Source: Methanobacterium_B sp963703015 | Lineage (GTDB): Archaea; Methanobacteriota; Methanobacteria; Methanobacteriales; Methanobacteriaceae | Length of the DNA stretch: 64,000 nucleotides | Direction: 5' to 3' | Assembly (NCBI GenBank): GCA_963703015.1 | Contig: OY969779.1 | Location: 2,604,001 to 2,668,000, forward strand | In this document: in pieces, positions 27,381-36,316 of the stretch | Layout of the letters: the number at the start of each line of letters is the position of its first letter | Position numbering within the stretch: position 1 is the first letter of the stretch | Program-made: the position numbers and the translations under genes | The notes under the pieces: generated by a model | Databases searched by the model: none | Told to the model about the DNA's origin: nothing | What the model saw: the letters and a program-made list of their open reading frames with translations, nothing else

Positions 27381-27663
27381 TGAACTTTTCCCCCTGGGAT
27401 TTGATTTTTTTCTCTCGAATCTCATTGATCTTGGTTATGGCGATGAGCAATATGATAGTTGAAATAGGATCGAATATGGCCCCTGCCATTGCAACATCCA
27501 AATATTTCGCTGCCACTATCATTCCAATCAACCCAGCTTCGAGCAAGGCCAACATTATGACTTTATCGATAGGTTTTTTTAACATTATGATACCAGCAGC
27601 CCCTATAAATGCAAGTCCTGCCGATACAGTTGATAAATTTATGAGGTCCCAAAACGGATACAT
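27373..27663 (-). CDS. ehaD: EhaD, membrane subunit
   Basis: A 96-residue protein with three hydrophobic segments and a basic tail (KINEIREKKIKSQGEK). Its plan (ALLEAGLIGMIVAAKYLDVAMAGAIFDP) resembles MnhB/MnhF-type antiporter fragments. Assigned by operon order. Confidence 0.8.
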   Translation of the reverse strand: MYPFWDLINLSTVSAGLAFIGAAGIIMLKKPIDKVIMLALLEAGLIGMIVAAKYLDVAMAGAIFDPISTIILLIAITKINEIREKKIKSQGEKFIA

Positions 27664-27705
27664 TTTATTTCACCATTATAAATCCATGTTTATAATAATC
27701 ATATT

Positions 27706-27957
27706 TCAATTATCGAGAACTATCTCCCGTTTATTTCTTCCTATGGCGTATGCTATGGCATTTGCACTTAGAGTGGAGCAAATAAAGAATGTTATTGCAA
27801 TTATTGCTCCGAAGGGTGTTTGAATATAAAGTGCTATCATTCCAGATAGTGCAAAACCTATAACGTTAAGGTAAAGTAACCTGGCGGCCCTATCTTCAGC
27901 AATTAATGTTCTTAAGGCCATTAATAGTACAATGATACCTAATATTTCGATTAGCAT
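27706..27957 (-). CDS. ehaC: EhaC, membrane subunit
   Basis: An 83-residue protein with three hydrophobic segments, resembling MnhF/NuoK-like small antiporter subunits (LLMALRTLIAEDRAARLLYLN). Member of the Eha membrane arm by position. Confidence 0.8.
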   Translation of the reverse strand: MLIEILGIIVLLMALRTLIAEDRAARLLYLNVIGFALSGMIALYIQTPFGAIIAITFFICSTLSANAIAYAIGRNKREIVLDN

Positions 27958-28013
27958 TATATTATAACCTCTGAATTCTTTATAGGATTATTTGATCGCA
28001 TTCTTTTTACATC

Positions 28014-28517
28014 CTATGTTAGTTCGGTGTACCTTCCCATTTTCTTTGCGATTTTACCCAATAATTTTGATGCAAGTGGATGGTGAAGTCCCTGTATTGT
28101 GACAATGGCTAGAACCATACCCACTATGAAATATTCAGGTCCTATTCCTATGAAGGAAGCCAGATATATTATGACTGTTATTGTTAGTGCACCGGTTGTT
28201 CCAGCGTATCCTGGATCTGCACACAACCTGTTACCGAAGTACACGAGTGCAGCTGCAATTAATCCACCTTCTGGTGTGCCTATGGTGTAGCATGCTGCAG
28301 ATGCTAGAAGTGTTCCTGCTGAGGCATCTGGAGAACATACTATATTTCCCTGGAAAAATCCACCTGCAAGATCTCCACCCCGCTTTTTAACAGCTCTTCC
28401 AATAACATCAGCACCCTTAACACCAGGCGCTTCTGGAAGTCCCATCCAAGTATCAATAATTACAAAGTTCAACCAGGAGAGTACGGCTGCTATTGCAATG
28501 GCAAGAATTTCATTCAT
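28014..28517 (-). CDS. ehaB: EhaB, membrane subunit
   Basis: A 167-residue protein with an N-terminal membrane segment, a hydrophilic loop containing DTWMGLPEAPGVKGADVIGRA, and further hydrophobic segments. The ATG overlaps the ehaA stop by one base. Assigned by position and size. Confidence 0.83.
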   Translation of the reverse strand: MNEILAIAIAAVLSWLNFVIIDTWMGLPEAPGVKGADVIGRAVKKRGGDLAGGFFQGNIVCSPDASAGTLLASAACYTIGTPEGGLIAAALVYFGNRLCADPGYAGTTGALTITVIIYLASFIGIGPEYFIVGMVLAIVTIQGLHHPLASKLLGKIAKKMGRYTELT

Positions 28518-28813
28518 TATGAATCCTCCATAACAGGTTCAGGCAGTACTCTTTCTAGGATGTATTTGGAGAATAATGCAGTTATTATTCCTATAATAGC
28601 TGCCACCAACAGTCCATCCACACCAAGTTTGAAAACCATTGCACTAAAACCGAGTGCAAGTACTGCTGTAGGGAATACTATGCTGATAGTCCAGGATTGT
28701 CTCATTGGCCTTTCAGGAAGAACTGGTATTCTTAAAAGTAATCCTACGACTATGGATGATATCACTGCGACTGCATAACTTGAGATCAGGATCACATTAG
28801 CATGAATAATCAT
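28517..28813 (-). CDS. ehaA: EhaA, membrane subunit, first gene of the eha operon
   Basis: A 98-residue protein with three hydrophobic segments and a charged loop RIPVLPERPMRQSW (~28-41). The first gene of a 20-gene leftward operon. A TATA box lies 20-35 bases upstream, so the leader is very short. Confidence 0.83.
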   Translation of the reverse strand: MIIHANVILISSYAVAVISSIVVGLLLRIPVLPERPMRQSWTISIVFPTAVLALGFSAMVFKLGVDGLLVAAIIGIITALFSKYILERVLPEPVMEDS

Positions 28814-28834
28814 GATAAAACATCTACCTTTGGG

Positions 28835-28847
28835 TATTTATATTTTT
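28835..28847 (-). promoter_or_regulatory. eha operon TATA box
   Basis: AAAAATATAAATA on the minus strand, centred ~28 bases before the ehaA ATG. This is the only clear promoter for the operon, and the distance implies a leaderless or nearly leaderless transcript. Confidence 0.5.
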
Positions 28848-29075
28848 GTATTTGAACAATGTTCAATTGTTAATAAGAGCCCTATAATCGAGTATTATTA
28901 TATTATTTTTTTTATGAAAAATATTTATTATTATCAATATTTCCTTAAAAAAAATAGCAATAAATTGGATAGTGGATTGGTTTAACAATTGCCTCCGTAA
29001 TAAATATTCATTAATATGTCACATAGGGTTGTTCAATGAATCAATACGTAATGTTTGTGTTCTTGTAGTATTAAG

Positions 29076-31421
29076 TTAACTATAATAAACCCTTGAATCA
29101 CCATCATCAAACACTGTACTTTTAGGATTAACAATAACACTCATGTTAAGATAAACTCTGTTTCTATCATTCATACCAGTGTAACCAGTTAGATAGTAAT
29201 TATTAATGTCGAGCTTTCGCTGGTAAATATATGAATTACTAGGATTGTAACTTGTAAAGTCAGTTACACCATTTTCTAAAGCTATTTCATCCAACGAGAA
29301 GATGTACCTGTTAAATATGAACCTTCCATAAACATCAGCATAAATACTGTCTGAAACTTTATTCTCTGAAAGCCACTGGGCTGAACCAGCCTCTGCTGTG
29401 TTAAAAAGAGGATAATAATCCGATGCTAAATTTCCATTACTAAGCGACATTGGAACAGATGTATCAGAAACAACACTGGCAAGGCCCGCATTAAAAATAA
29501 AAAAGATCGCTAGGAAAACCGTGAAAATCTTCATAGGAACTAAATCTCCAAATTCATGCCGACTAAAACCCTGGGCAAATGACCCAAATACCTTGATACC
29601 ACCATACACACAAAACAACGCCAGAATCAAGAAGGTGATTTCATATATCCGGGTCATGTTAAATGCAGCCCGGAAGGAAGGTAATAAAAATCCTGCAATA
29701 AGCATAATAAATGTCATAACAGCAAAGGCAAGGTACTTAAATTGAAATTTTTTAATCTTCATTTCGATAATGAAGAAGAAAATACCCATTATAATAAAGA
29801 ACACCGCAACAAAATTCATGTACCTTAAAACACTGACTATCCAAGTTTTAAAAGGCCCTACTGTAAGGGTTAAAATGATGAAAACAGCAACACTCACACC
29901 AACAACGATGCGATAATCCAACCAATCAGCAAACTTAGTTATCTTATCCTCATAAGATTCCAACTGCCTCTCAAGCTTAACAAACAAGTATAACACGACA
30001 ACCAAACCCACAACCACAAATGCAATGAGAGCTAATAAGGCCAAACTAAGAATATCACCAGAACTACCAAGATAATGGCCTATTATCTGCGTAATATTTA
30101 AAAATACCACACCAAGAACATCTGTGATGGATTTAAGAGCAAAACCCTGTGCATACGTACCGTACCAAAGATAGGCCACAGTAGCCGTGAAAACAGTTAA
30201 AAATATCAACAATCCAAGATTGTTAGAACTCTTAAAACCCAGGGTTTTTCTAGACAAACCAAACTTAGAAATGTTGTAAACCAACATGAGGAAAGTCACA
30301 CCCAAAATACAGATAAGGAAGAAATAAGTCAAAGAATAATGGGAAACAACCAAACAAACACTAAAAATAGTTAAAAGCGCCACAATGGAAGGTTTATATT
30401 TTCGCTCGAGCACGAGCAACAATAGAAGAACCATGAAAAATTCTGCAGTCATCTCCCTGGAAATAGTAACAAGCTCAATAAAAAATGTGTTGAAGGACAC
30501 GAAGAGAAACACAGCTAGAAAAGCAAGTTTAGAACTATCAACCTGTGACCTGAATATTTTATAGAGTCCCAGGGGCATTAAGGAAAAAATGAAGGGATAA
30601 ACCAGCTTAAAAACATGGTCAAGATCAACATGGGTGAACAACGAGTAAACAGGAGCCACCATCACAATACTCAACAAAGAATTATAAGCATCAGGAAGTG
30701 AGAAATTCCATAACGAATAATTTAAAACAAGATTAGCCAGATAAAATTCGTTTTGCACATCCCAACCCCAAACCATGGAAGAGATAAGAGAACTAGAATA
30801 TAGTAATGAGATTGAGACTACCCAAACAGCAAATATATAGAACTTTTCAGGAATACCATCATAAACCACTAAAAACAGAACAAAAACAATCAAAACCAAC
30901 AAACAAATGGTTAAAATATTATTAGAATACAAATTCATCAAGTAAGAACCAAACACAGCTAAAAATGGTAGTAAACACAGAAAGAGAAAACTGGGTTGGT
31001 ACAGTTTACTAATATCTATATAATTATCAGAGTTAAGGGGTTGAAATTTTCCATCTCTCAAAAATGACAGCAAACACAGCACCAACACAACGAGAGTGAA
31101 GCAGATACCAAGGTTCACAAGGGTTAGGGGAGTTTTCACACCGAAAAGGGGCAGACAGATATTCATGAGGTAACCCGTGAACATGAGAACAAACAAACTC
31201 AACCCAACACCGTACAAAAGAGATTTAACACTACCAAGATTGTGCACCCTCAAAATTCTGAGGATCAAATACCCCGGAACAAAACTGAGATAAACAAAAC
31301 CAATTAAAGGAGTAATCACAGGTACAAAAACACCATTCAAGTTTAGAAACAAACTTAAAATCATTAAAATTTGCATTAAAATGACTACTTTTATAAACTT
31401 AGTAAAGTGCCAGTCATTCAT
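29076..31421 (-). CDS. Multi-pass DUF2206-type membrane protein
   Basis: A protein of about 781 residues. Roughly 17-19 hydrophobic segments fill the first ~630 residues, and a soluble C-terminal domain of ~130 residues carries a QWLSENKVSDSIYADVYGRF segment. This layout matches archaeal GT39/DUF2206 proteins, which may be lipid-linked sugar transferases or polymerases of the cell surface. The start is uncertain: ATG 31419-31421 (MNDWHFTKF) precedes the first membrane segment, while a GTG at 31496 would add 25 residues. No clear ribosome site precedes either. A paralogue lies at 56858-58975. Confidence 0.72.
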   Translation of the reverse strand: MNDWHFTKFIKVVILMQILMILSLFLNLNGVFVPVITPLIGFVYLSFVPGYLILRILRVHNLGSVKSLLYGVGLSLFVLMFTGYLMNICLPLFGVKTPLTLVNLGICFTLVVLVLCLLSFLRDGKFQPLNSDNYIDISKLYQPSFLFLCLLPFLAVFGSYLMNLYSNNILTICLLVLIVFVLFLVVYDGIPEKFYIFAVWVVSISLLYSSSLISSMVWGWDVQNEFYLANLVLNYSLWNFSLPDAYNSLLSIVMVAPVYSLFTHVDLDHVFKLVYPFIFSLMPLGLYKIFRSQVDSSKLAFLAVFLFVSFNTFFIELVTISREMTAEFFMVLLLLLVLERKYKPSIVALLTIFSVCLVVSHYSLTYFFLICILGVTFLMLVYNISKFGLSRKTLGFKSSNNLGLLIFLTVFTATVAYLWYGTYAQGFALKSITDVLGVVFLNITQIIGHYLGSSGDILSLALLALIAFVVVGLVVVLYLFVKLERQLESYEDKITKFADWLDYRIVVGVSVAVFIILTLTVGPFKTWIVSVLRYMNFVAVFFIIMGIFFFIIEMKIKKFQFKYLAFAVMTFIMLIAGFLLPSFRAAFNMTRIYEITFLILALFCVYGGIKVFGSFAQGFSRHEFGDLVPMKIFTVFLAIFFIFNAGLASVVSDTSVPMSLSNGNLASDYYPLFNTAEAGSAQWLSENKVSDSIYADVYGRFIFNRYIFSLDEIALENGVTDFTSYNPSNSYIYQRKLDINNYYLTGYTGMNDRNRVYLNMSVIVNPKSTVFDDGDSRVYYS

Positions 31422-31711
31422 TTCTAGGGGATTGTTAATCAACATGGTATCGGTAAACAAATTAGTTAAAGTCACAATAAATTTAAAACAGGGCACATAT
31501 ACAATTTGATGCCCCTAATTTAATGTCAATCCAAGTCAAGGAAGTAAATCATTATTATCTTCTATTTTCCATCAGAATATTTATAACAGTGGTAAATGAA
31601 TAATATGAAGAGTGGACATAATAAATTACAAAGACAATATTATTTTATAGAGACAATGTCTTTAATTGATTTGTAAAAAAATTATCAAGATTAAATTTCA
31701 AAGGTGTATTA

Positions 31712-32137
31712 ATGAAGTTTGATAAAGTAGTATCACTGATCCTTCTAATTTTACTGGCAGCATCCATAGTAACTGTGATATATATAACAGTAAACCCGCA
31801 ATCCGGAGAAAAATTCACGGAATTTTACATCCTAGGTGCAAATGGTAAAGCTGGAGACTATCCTTCCAACATGACAATGGGAGACACAGGTAACCTAACA
31901 ATGGGAATTGTTAACAGAGAACAAAACACAACCAGCTATGATCTGGTGGTCCAACTAAATGGTGCGAAACTCTACAACAACACATTCACACTCGCAAAAA
32001 ATGAAACCAAAGAAATACCCCTCAGCTTCACAGCAACAACCCAAGGACAAAATCAGAAAATGGAATTCATGCTGTACAAATTACCAAACTACACCAATGT
32101 CTACAGATCACTGAACTTGTACATAAATGTGAACTAA
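31712..32137 (+). CDS. DUF1616-domain membrane-anchored protein
   Basis: A 141-residue protein with one N-terminal membrane anchor (~7-27) and an outer beta-sandwich-like domain. Motifs EKFTEFYILGANGKAGDYPSNM, GDTGNLTMGIVNREQN and KNETKEIPLSF are typical of DUF1616. The many N-x-S/T sites suggest it is glycosylated outside the cell. It starts behind AAGGTG and is 34 bases before the GalE-like gene, so they are probably cotranscribed. Confidence 0.82.
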   Translation: MKFDKVVSLILLILLAASIVTVIYITVNPQSGEKFTEFYILGANGKAGDYPSNMTMGDTGNLTMGIVNREQNTTSYDLVVQLNGAKLYNNTFTLAKNETKEIPLSFTATTQGQNQKMEFMLYKLPNYTNVYRSLNLYINVN

Positions 32138-32171
32138 AACATAGAAACAAGGCACTATAGAGGATATGTAA

Positions 32172-33110
32172 ATGAAGAATAAGAAAATAGTCGTAACTGG
32201 TGGTCTAGGATTCATAGGATCCCATCTTGTGGAAAAATTCGTTGACAGCAACGAGGTTGTCATAGTAGACAACCAATCAACAGGAACCATAGAAAACATC
32301 AAAGAACTAGACATAACACGAATAGACACAAACTTTGGAAGTATAAACGACCTGAACCTCGAAGAAATATTTGAAGGAACAGACTACGTATTTCACCTGG
32401 CAGCAGTAACAAGCGTGCCACAAAGTGTAGAAGACCCTGTTAAATCCAACGAAGTAAACATAACAGGCACACTCAAAGTGCTTGAAGCCGCAAGAAAAAC
32501 AGATGTGAAAAAATTAGTTTTCAGTTCCTCATCAGCTGTTTACGGAGAAACAGAGGTACTACCAATATCTGAAACAATGCCAATAAATCCATTATCACCA
32601 TATGCAGTGAGCAAAGCCACAGCAGAACTTTACTGTAACGTATATTCTGAAATATACGACCTGCCAACCACCTGCCTCAGGTACTTCAATGTATTCGGAC
32701 CAAAACAGGATCCAAACTCACAGTACGCAGCAGTGATACCTATATTCATAAATAAACTCTTAAAAAATGAACGTCCAACCATATATGGTGATGGAGAACA
32801 AACCAGGGACTTCGTATCTGTAGAGCGTGTTGTAGAGGCCAACGAACTCGCAGCAAAATCAAGGGAAACAGGAGTATTTAACATAGGACTTGGAAAAAGC
32901 ACATCCATAAACCAACTGTTTGAACTGGTAAAAGAAAGCGTGAAAAAAGATATTGAACCAGTTTATGAACCAGCACGTTCCGGGGAAATAAAACATTCAG
33001 TTGCAGATGTATCCAAAGCCAAAGCAATAGGATTTAATCCAGAAGCTGAATACCAAGAAGATCTAATAAGAACCATAGACAGCATAGCCTACAACATATT
33101 CAACAAATAA
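32172..33110 (+). CDS. UDP-glucose 4-epimerase-like NAD-dependent sugar epimerase
   Basis: A 312-residue extended SDR protein with the nucleotide loop TGGLGFIGSH (~9-18), a Ser-rich catalytic loop (FSSSSAVYGE), and the YxxxK pair in SPYAVSKATAEL (~144-155). RYFNVFGPKQDP and GDGEQTRDFV follow. It should interconvert UDP-glucose/galactose or their N-acetyl forms for surface glycans. Start behind GAGGAT. Exact sugar unknown. Confidence 0.88.
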   Translation: MKNKKIVVTGGLGFIGSHLVEKFVDSNEVVIVDNQSTGTIENIKELDITRIDTNFGSINDLNLEEIFEGTDYVFHLAAVTSVPQSVEDPVKSNEVNITGTLKVLEAARKTDVKKLVFSSSSAVYGETEVLPISETMPINPLSPYAVSKATAELYCNVYSEIYDLPTTCLRYFNVFGPKQDPNSQYAAVIPIFINKLLKNERPTIYGDGEQTRDFVSVERVVEANELAAKSRETGVFNIGLGKSTSINQLFELVKESVKKDIEPVYEPARSGEIKHSVADVSKAKAIGFNPEAEYQEDLIRTIDSIAYNIFNK

Positions 33111-33317
33111 CTAAACAATCCAAAATTTATCAGGAATATCATAAAATTTATTGAACATCCTAAGTTCATATAAATATTTTAAAGAACAGCCAATAATAGA
33201 GTTTCCAAGGAAACCTATAGAACCTACTGTCTGGTCTGTAAAAAAACTATAGGATGTAAATACAAAGGAAAATATGAATTACAGACCCATAAAATCATTA
33301 TTCTGGAGGATTAAAAG

Positions 33318-34547
33318 ATGAACTGGAACGACAAAAACATATTTATAACCGGTGTAGGAGGTTTTGCCGGATCATACCTAGCAGAGGAATTATTAAATCA
33401 GGGAGCCAATGTATTTGGACTCGTAAGAAGACGAGCAGATGGAACAAAACCTAAAAATCTCATAGACCATGGCATACAAAACAATGTAACTGCCCTGGAA
33501 GGTGACCTAACCAACATAACTTCCCTGGCCAATGCCCTGGACGAAAGTGAACCTGATTACATATTCCACCTTGCTGCACAGTCCTTCGTTCCAAGATCAT
33601 TTGAAAATTCAGCAGAAACCCAGATAATTAACTGCATCGGAACCAGTAACCTTTTAGAAGCTGCCAGAGTAAAAGATACTGATGCAAAAGTTATATTTGC
33701 AGGGTCAAGTGAGGAGTATGGTCTAGTTTTCTCCTCAGAAAACCAGTATGAATCAGCAACCAAAGAGTATGGAACCATATTTCCAAAACCAGAATCCATA
33801 CCCGAAGTACCAATAAAAGAAACCAACCCGCTCAGACCAATGTCGCCGTACGCAGTTTCAAAGGTCTATGGAGACCATTTAATGCAAAACTACTACCACT
33901 CCTATGGATTGGACACAACAGTTTCCAGGGCATTTAACCATGAAGGTGCTGGAAGGGGGCTCATGTTTGTAACGTCCGTTGTAACCAACCAGATCATGAA
34001 ACTCAAATTTGGTGAGGTGGACAAAATCACAATAGGCAACCTAAATGCCTTCAGAGACTGGTCCCATGTTAAGGACATAGTACAGGGATACATGACCCTG
34101 GCATCCAAGGGAAAATCCGGCGAAGTATACAACCAAGGTTCCATGCGAACCAACTCAGTACTGTCCTACATACTCTTGGGACTCGAAGAAGCAGGATGGA
34201 ATATAGAATCTGCAGAAACCTTAAAGGGTGAAAAGAAGGTATCCAATCCAACAGAATCCGATACTTCCAGTATCTATGGAGTTAACTTCGAAAAAACAAT
34301 TGTCGACCGCATGTTACTAGACGGTGAACTTGAGTACACACTGGCTGATAAAGGAATAAATCTAGAAACAGATAATGGCACAGTTAAAATCGAATTTAAT
34401 CCCGACAGATTCAGACCAGCAGAAGTACCAATACTCTTCTCAAACACAGACAAGATCCAGAAGATCGGAGCAACCATCCAACACAGCCTAAAGGACATAG
34501 TCAAAGACCAGCTAAACTTCTACCTAAAGAAGGACAACAGACAATAA
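33318..34547 (+). CDS. GDP-mannose 4,6-dehydratase-like nucleotide-sugar dehydratase
   Basis: A 409-residue SDR protein with ITGVGGFAGSYLAEEL (~10-25), FAGSSEEYG, YAVSKVYGDHL as the YxxxK site, and RAFNHEGAGRG as seen in Gmd. It has ~60 extra C-terminal residues compared with ordinary Gmd. It probably makes a 4-keto-6-deoxy sugar nucleotide for the surface glycan. Ribosome site GGAGG six bases before ATG. Confidence 0.87.
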   Translation: MNWNDKNIFITGVGGFAGSYLAEELLNQGANVFGLVRRRADGTKPKNLIDHGIQNNVTALEGDLTNITSLANALDESEPDYIFHLAAQSFVPRSFENSAETQIINCIGTSNLLEAARVKDTDAKVIFAGSSEEYGLVFSSENQYESATKEYGTIFPKPESIPEVPIKETNPLRPMSPYAVSKVYGDHLMQNYYHSYGLDTTVSRAFNHEGAGRGLMFVTSVVTNQIMKLKFGEVDKITIGNLNAFRDWSHVKDIVQGYMTLASKGKSGEVYNQGSMRTNSVLSYILLGLEEAGWNIESAETLKGEKKVSNPTESDTSSIYGVNFEKTIVDRMLLDGELEYTLADKGINLETDNGTVKIEFNPDRFRPAEVPILFSNTDKIQKIGATIQHSLKDIVKDQLNFYLKKDNRQ

Positions 34548-34776
34548 AAACAAATCATTCAAATAAAGTTTGTGTGGATCGGAAACACATTTAACCATTT
34601 CCACCAATATCTACTTTTTTTTACCAGCTTAAACTATACCATTTTAAAAGATTTCACACACAATATCAATAACTCTATTGATTACTCAGAACCACTGAAA
34701 TCTTGAAAAAAATAAAAAAAGTATTTGAGTATTTAAATATATAATAGAAGTTCGTTAATCCACCTGTGACTGTTAT

Positions 34777-35619
34777 TTAACCTTCTATTTCTATTTTTGT
34801 CACATCCTCCACCGTTTTAGGTAGGGTTATGGTCAGGGTACAGTCCTTAAATTTTGCTTTACTTTCTTTAATTTTCACATCTGTTGAAAGCATAATTTTT
34901 CGGTGGGTTTTACCATAATTTCTCTCTTTATGGATGAATTTAGCATCTCCAATTGTCGGTTTGTCCTTGAAAGTGGCTGTGATATCAACACTGTTTTTTG
35001 AAATGCCCAACTCAATATCTTCCTTCTTAATGCCAGAAATATCTGCTATTAAATATATGGTATCGTTGGTTTCCAAGACATCTATTAAAGGTTTTTTTAT
35101 GAGATCTTTTTTAGATGTTTTCGATTCTTCAGAACGATCCACAATGGCATCATTTATCTGATCAGACCCCTGTCTGAACCTGGTTACAATGTCATTTAAT
35201 ATCTTCTCGGCAGGAGACATACCCTGTTTTTCACTTTCCCTTTCAAGTTTCTGCTTCTGTTGTTTAGCTTCATCAACAGTATCTTCCAAACCCTGATTAA
35301 GTTCCTCTTTTTTTTCAGATGCCTTGTCCTTCACATCCTCTAACTTGACATTTAGCTCATCTTTCTTATTGGAAACATCTTCCTTAGCTTTATCAACCTT
35401 TTTACCCAGATCTTTTTTTGTATCATTTACCTTTACCTTAATATCTTCCTTTTTATTTGATGCACTGTCCTTCACTTCATCCATTTTAGCATTTAATTGC
35501 TGTTTTGCACCAGGTTCTTTACTAGAAGATTCAGTTTCCATTTTTTTAGATCGTGTTTCTTCCCTTTTTATTCTTTTCATATTTTTTTTCATTTCTTCAT
35601 TGGATTCTACAACAGGCAT
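34777..35619 (-). CDS. Hsp20-type small heat-shock protein with LEA-like helical N-terminus
   Basis: About 280 residues. Residues ~35-140 form a long, highly charged Lys/Glu/Asp helix with recurring 11-residue-like units (DEVKDSASNKKEDIK, DKAKEDVSNKKDELN, EDVKDKASEKKEELN), as in LEA group 3 desiccation proteins. Residues ~170-280 are an alpha-crystallin domain (VLETNDTIYLIADISGIKKEDIELG, RKIMLSTDVK, DCTLTITLPK) ending in an I-x-I tail (KIEIEG). I chose ATG 35619, just after GGGGAG. An upstream ATG nine codons earlier lacks a site. It is likely a stress chaperone. Confidence 0.85.
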   Translation of the reverse strand: MPVVESNEEMKKNMKRIKREETRSKKMETESSSKEPGAKQQLNAKMDEVKDSASNKKEDIKVKVNDTKKDLGKKVDKAKEDVSNKKDELNVKLEDVKDKASEKKEELNQGLEDTVDEAKQQKQKLERESEKQGMSPAEKILNDIVTRFRQGSDQINDAIVDRSEESKTSKKDLIKKPLIDVLETNDTIYLIADISGIKKEDIELGISKNSVDITATFKDKPTIGDAKFIHKERNYGKTHRKIMLSTDVKIKESKAKFKDCTLTITLPKTVEDVTKIEIEG

Positions 35620-35706
35620 ACTATCTCCCCTAACAGTTTTTAACAAGATAATTTAATTAAAAAAAAAATAGTGAATAAAAATTTTCATCTGCAGTTTTCC
35701 GAAGGT

Positions 35707-35940
35707 TTATTTAAAAATTCGGGTTTTAATTAGTACCTTGTCACCAATTTCCTTGACTTCATTAATTGGTACCACCCTTTTATCACCCAAACCTATTTTT
35801 GAAGAGATTCCCGCCTCTTCAAGTTCTATGGATTCTACTTTCTTGGTTTGAAAATCCCATTCCACTTCTTTAACAGTTCCTACTTTATCTCCAGAAGCAT
35901 CAATCACTTCTTTTCCAAGCAAATCATCTTCAATTTTCAT
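35707..35940 (-). CDS. PRC-barrel domain protein
   Basis: A 77-residue single PRC-barrel: MKIEDDLLGKEVIDASGDKVGTV, EVEWDFQTKKVESIEL, KRVVPINEVKEIGDKVLIK. ATG 35938-35940 is set by GGAGG, 12 bases upstream. Stand-alone PRC-barrels are common in archaea, where the CdpB family acts in cell division. The precise role here is unknown. It lies upstream of the Hsp20 gene on the same strand. A paralogue with a longer tail is at 51691-51987. Confidence 0.85.
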   Translation of the reverse strand: MKIEDDLLGKEVIDASGDKVGTVKEVEWDFQTKKVESIELEEAGISSKIGLGDKRVVPINEVKEIGDKVLIKTRIFK

Positions 35941-36316
35941 ACAAGTTTTCCTCCAACTACCATTAATCACACAATTACAACTTATTTCAGTCAATTACAA
36001 CTTATGTTGTCCAGCCTTAAAATAAGTTTCTGATAATACAAAAAATAAAAAATATATTATAAATATAAATAAAGAAAGAAATTCAAACATGAAACTATCA
36101 TGAAACTATCATGAAACTATCATGAAACTATCATGAAACTATCATGAAACTATCATGAAACTATCATGAAACAGTCATGAAATTTCATACAAATAGACTA
36201 AACTTATGACCCAGTACTCTTTACAAGGATTTGGATTCTGGATAATTGGAAACAGTAATAAACCATTAAAACCTACTAAATTTATTCAATTAATTCTTTT
36301 GGAAGCTGATTAATTT
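35941..36316. other. Intergenic region with short tandem repeats
   Basis: Between the PRC-barrel gene (left) and the flippase gene (right). It holds the 11-bp repeat array described separately and is otherwise A+T-rich. I see no further gene. Confidence 0.5.
36088..36175. repeat. 11-bp tandem repeat CATGAAACTAT, seven perfect copies plus one variant
   Basis: Seven exact copies from 36088 to 36164, an eighth with CATGAAACAGT, then a fading CATGAAATTT. The array lies ~140 bases before the flippase start. Unit length equals that of the unrelated array at 2476, close to one helical turn. Confidence 0.92.

Noticed and set aside
28860..28995. Half-matches to the TAACAATTGTTA operator (TTCAATTGTTAA near 28863, TTAACAATTGCC near 28983)
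   Set aside because: Each matches only about 9 of 12 positions and neither lies between a TATA box and a start site; not enough to put eha in the proposed regulon.
36088..36175. Array resembling a CRISPR
   Set aside because: Units are 11 bp with no spacers and no cas genes nearby; it is a simple tandem repeat.
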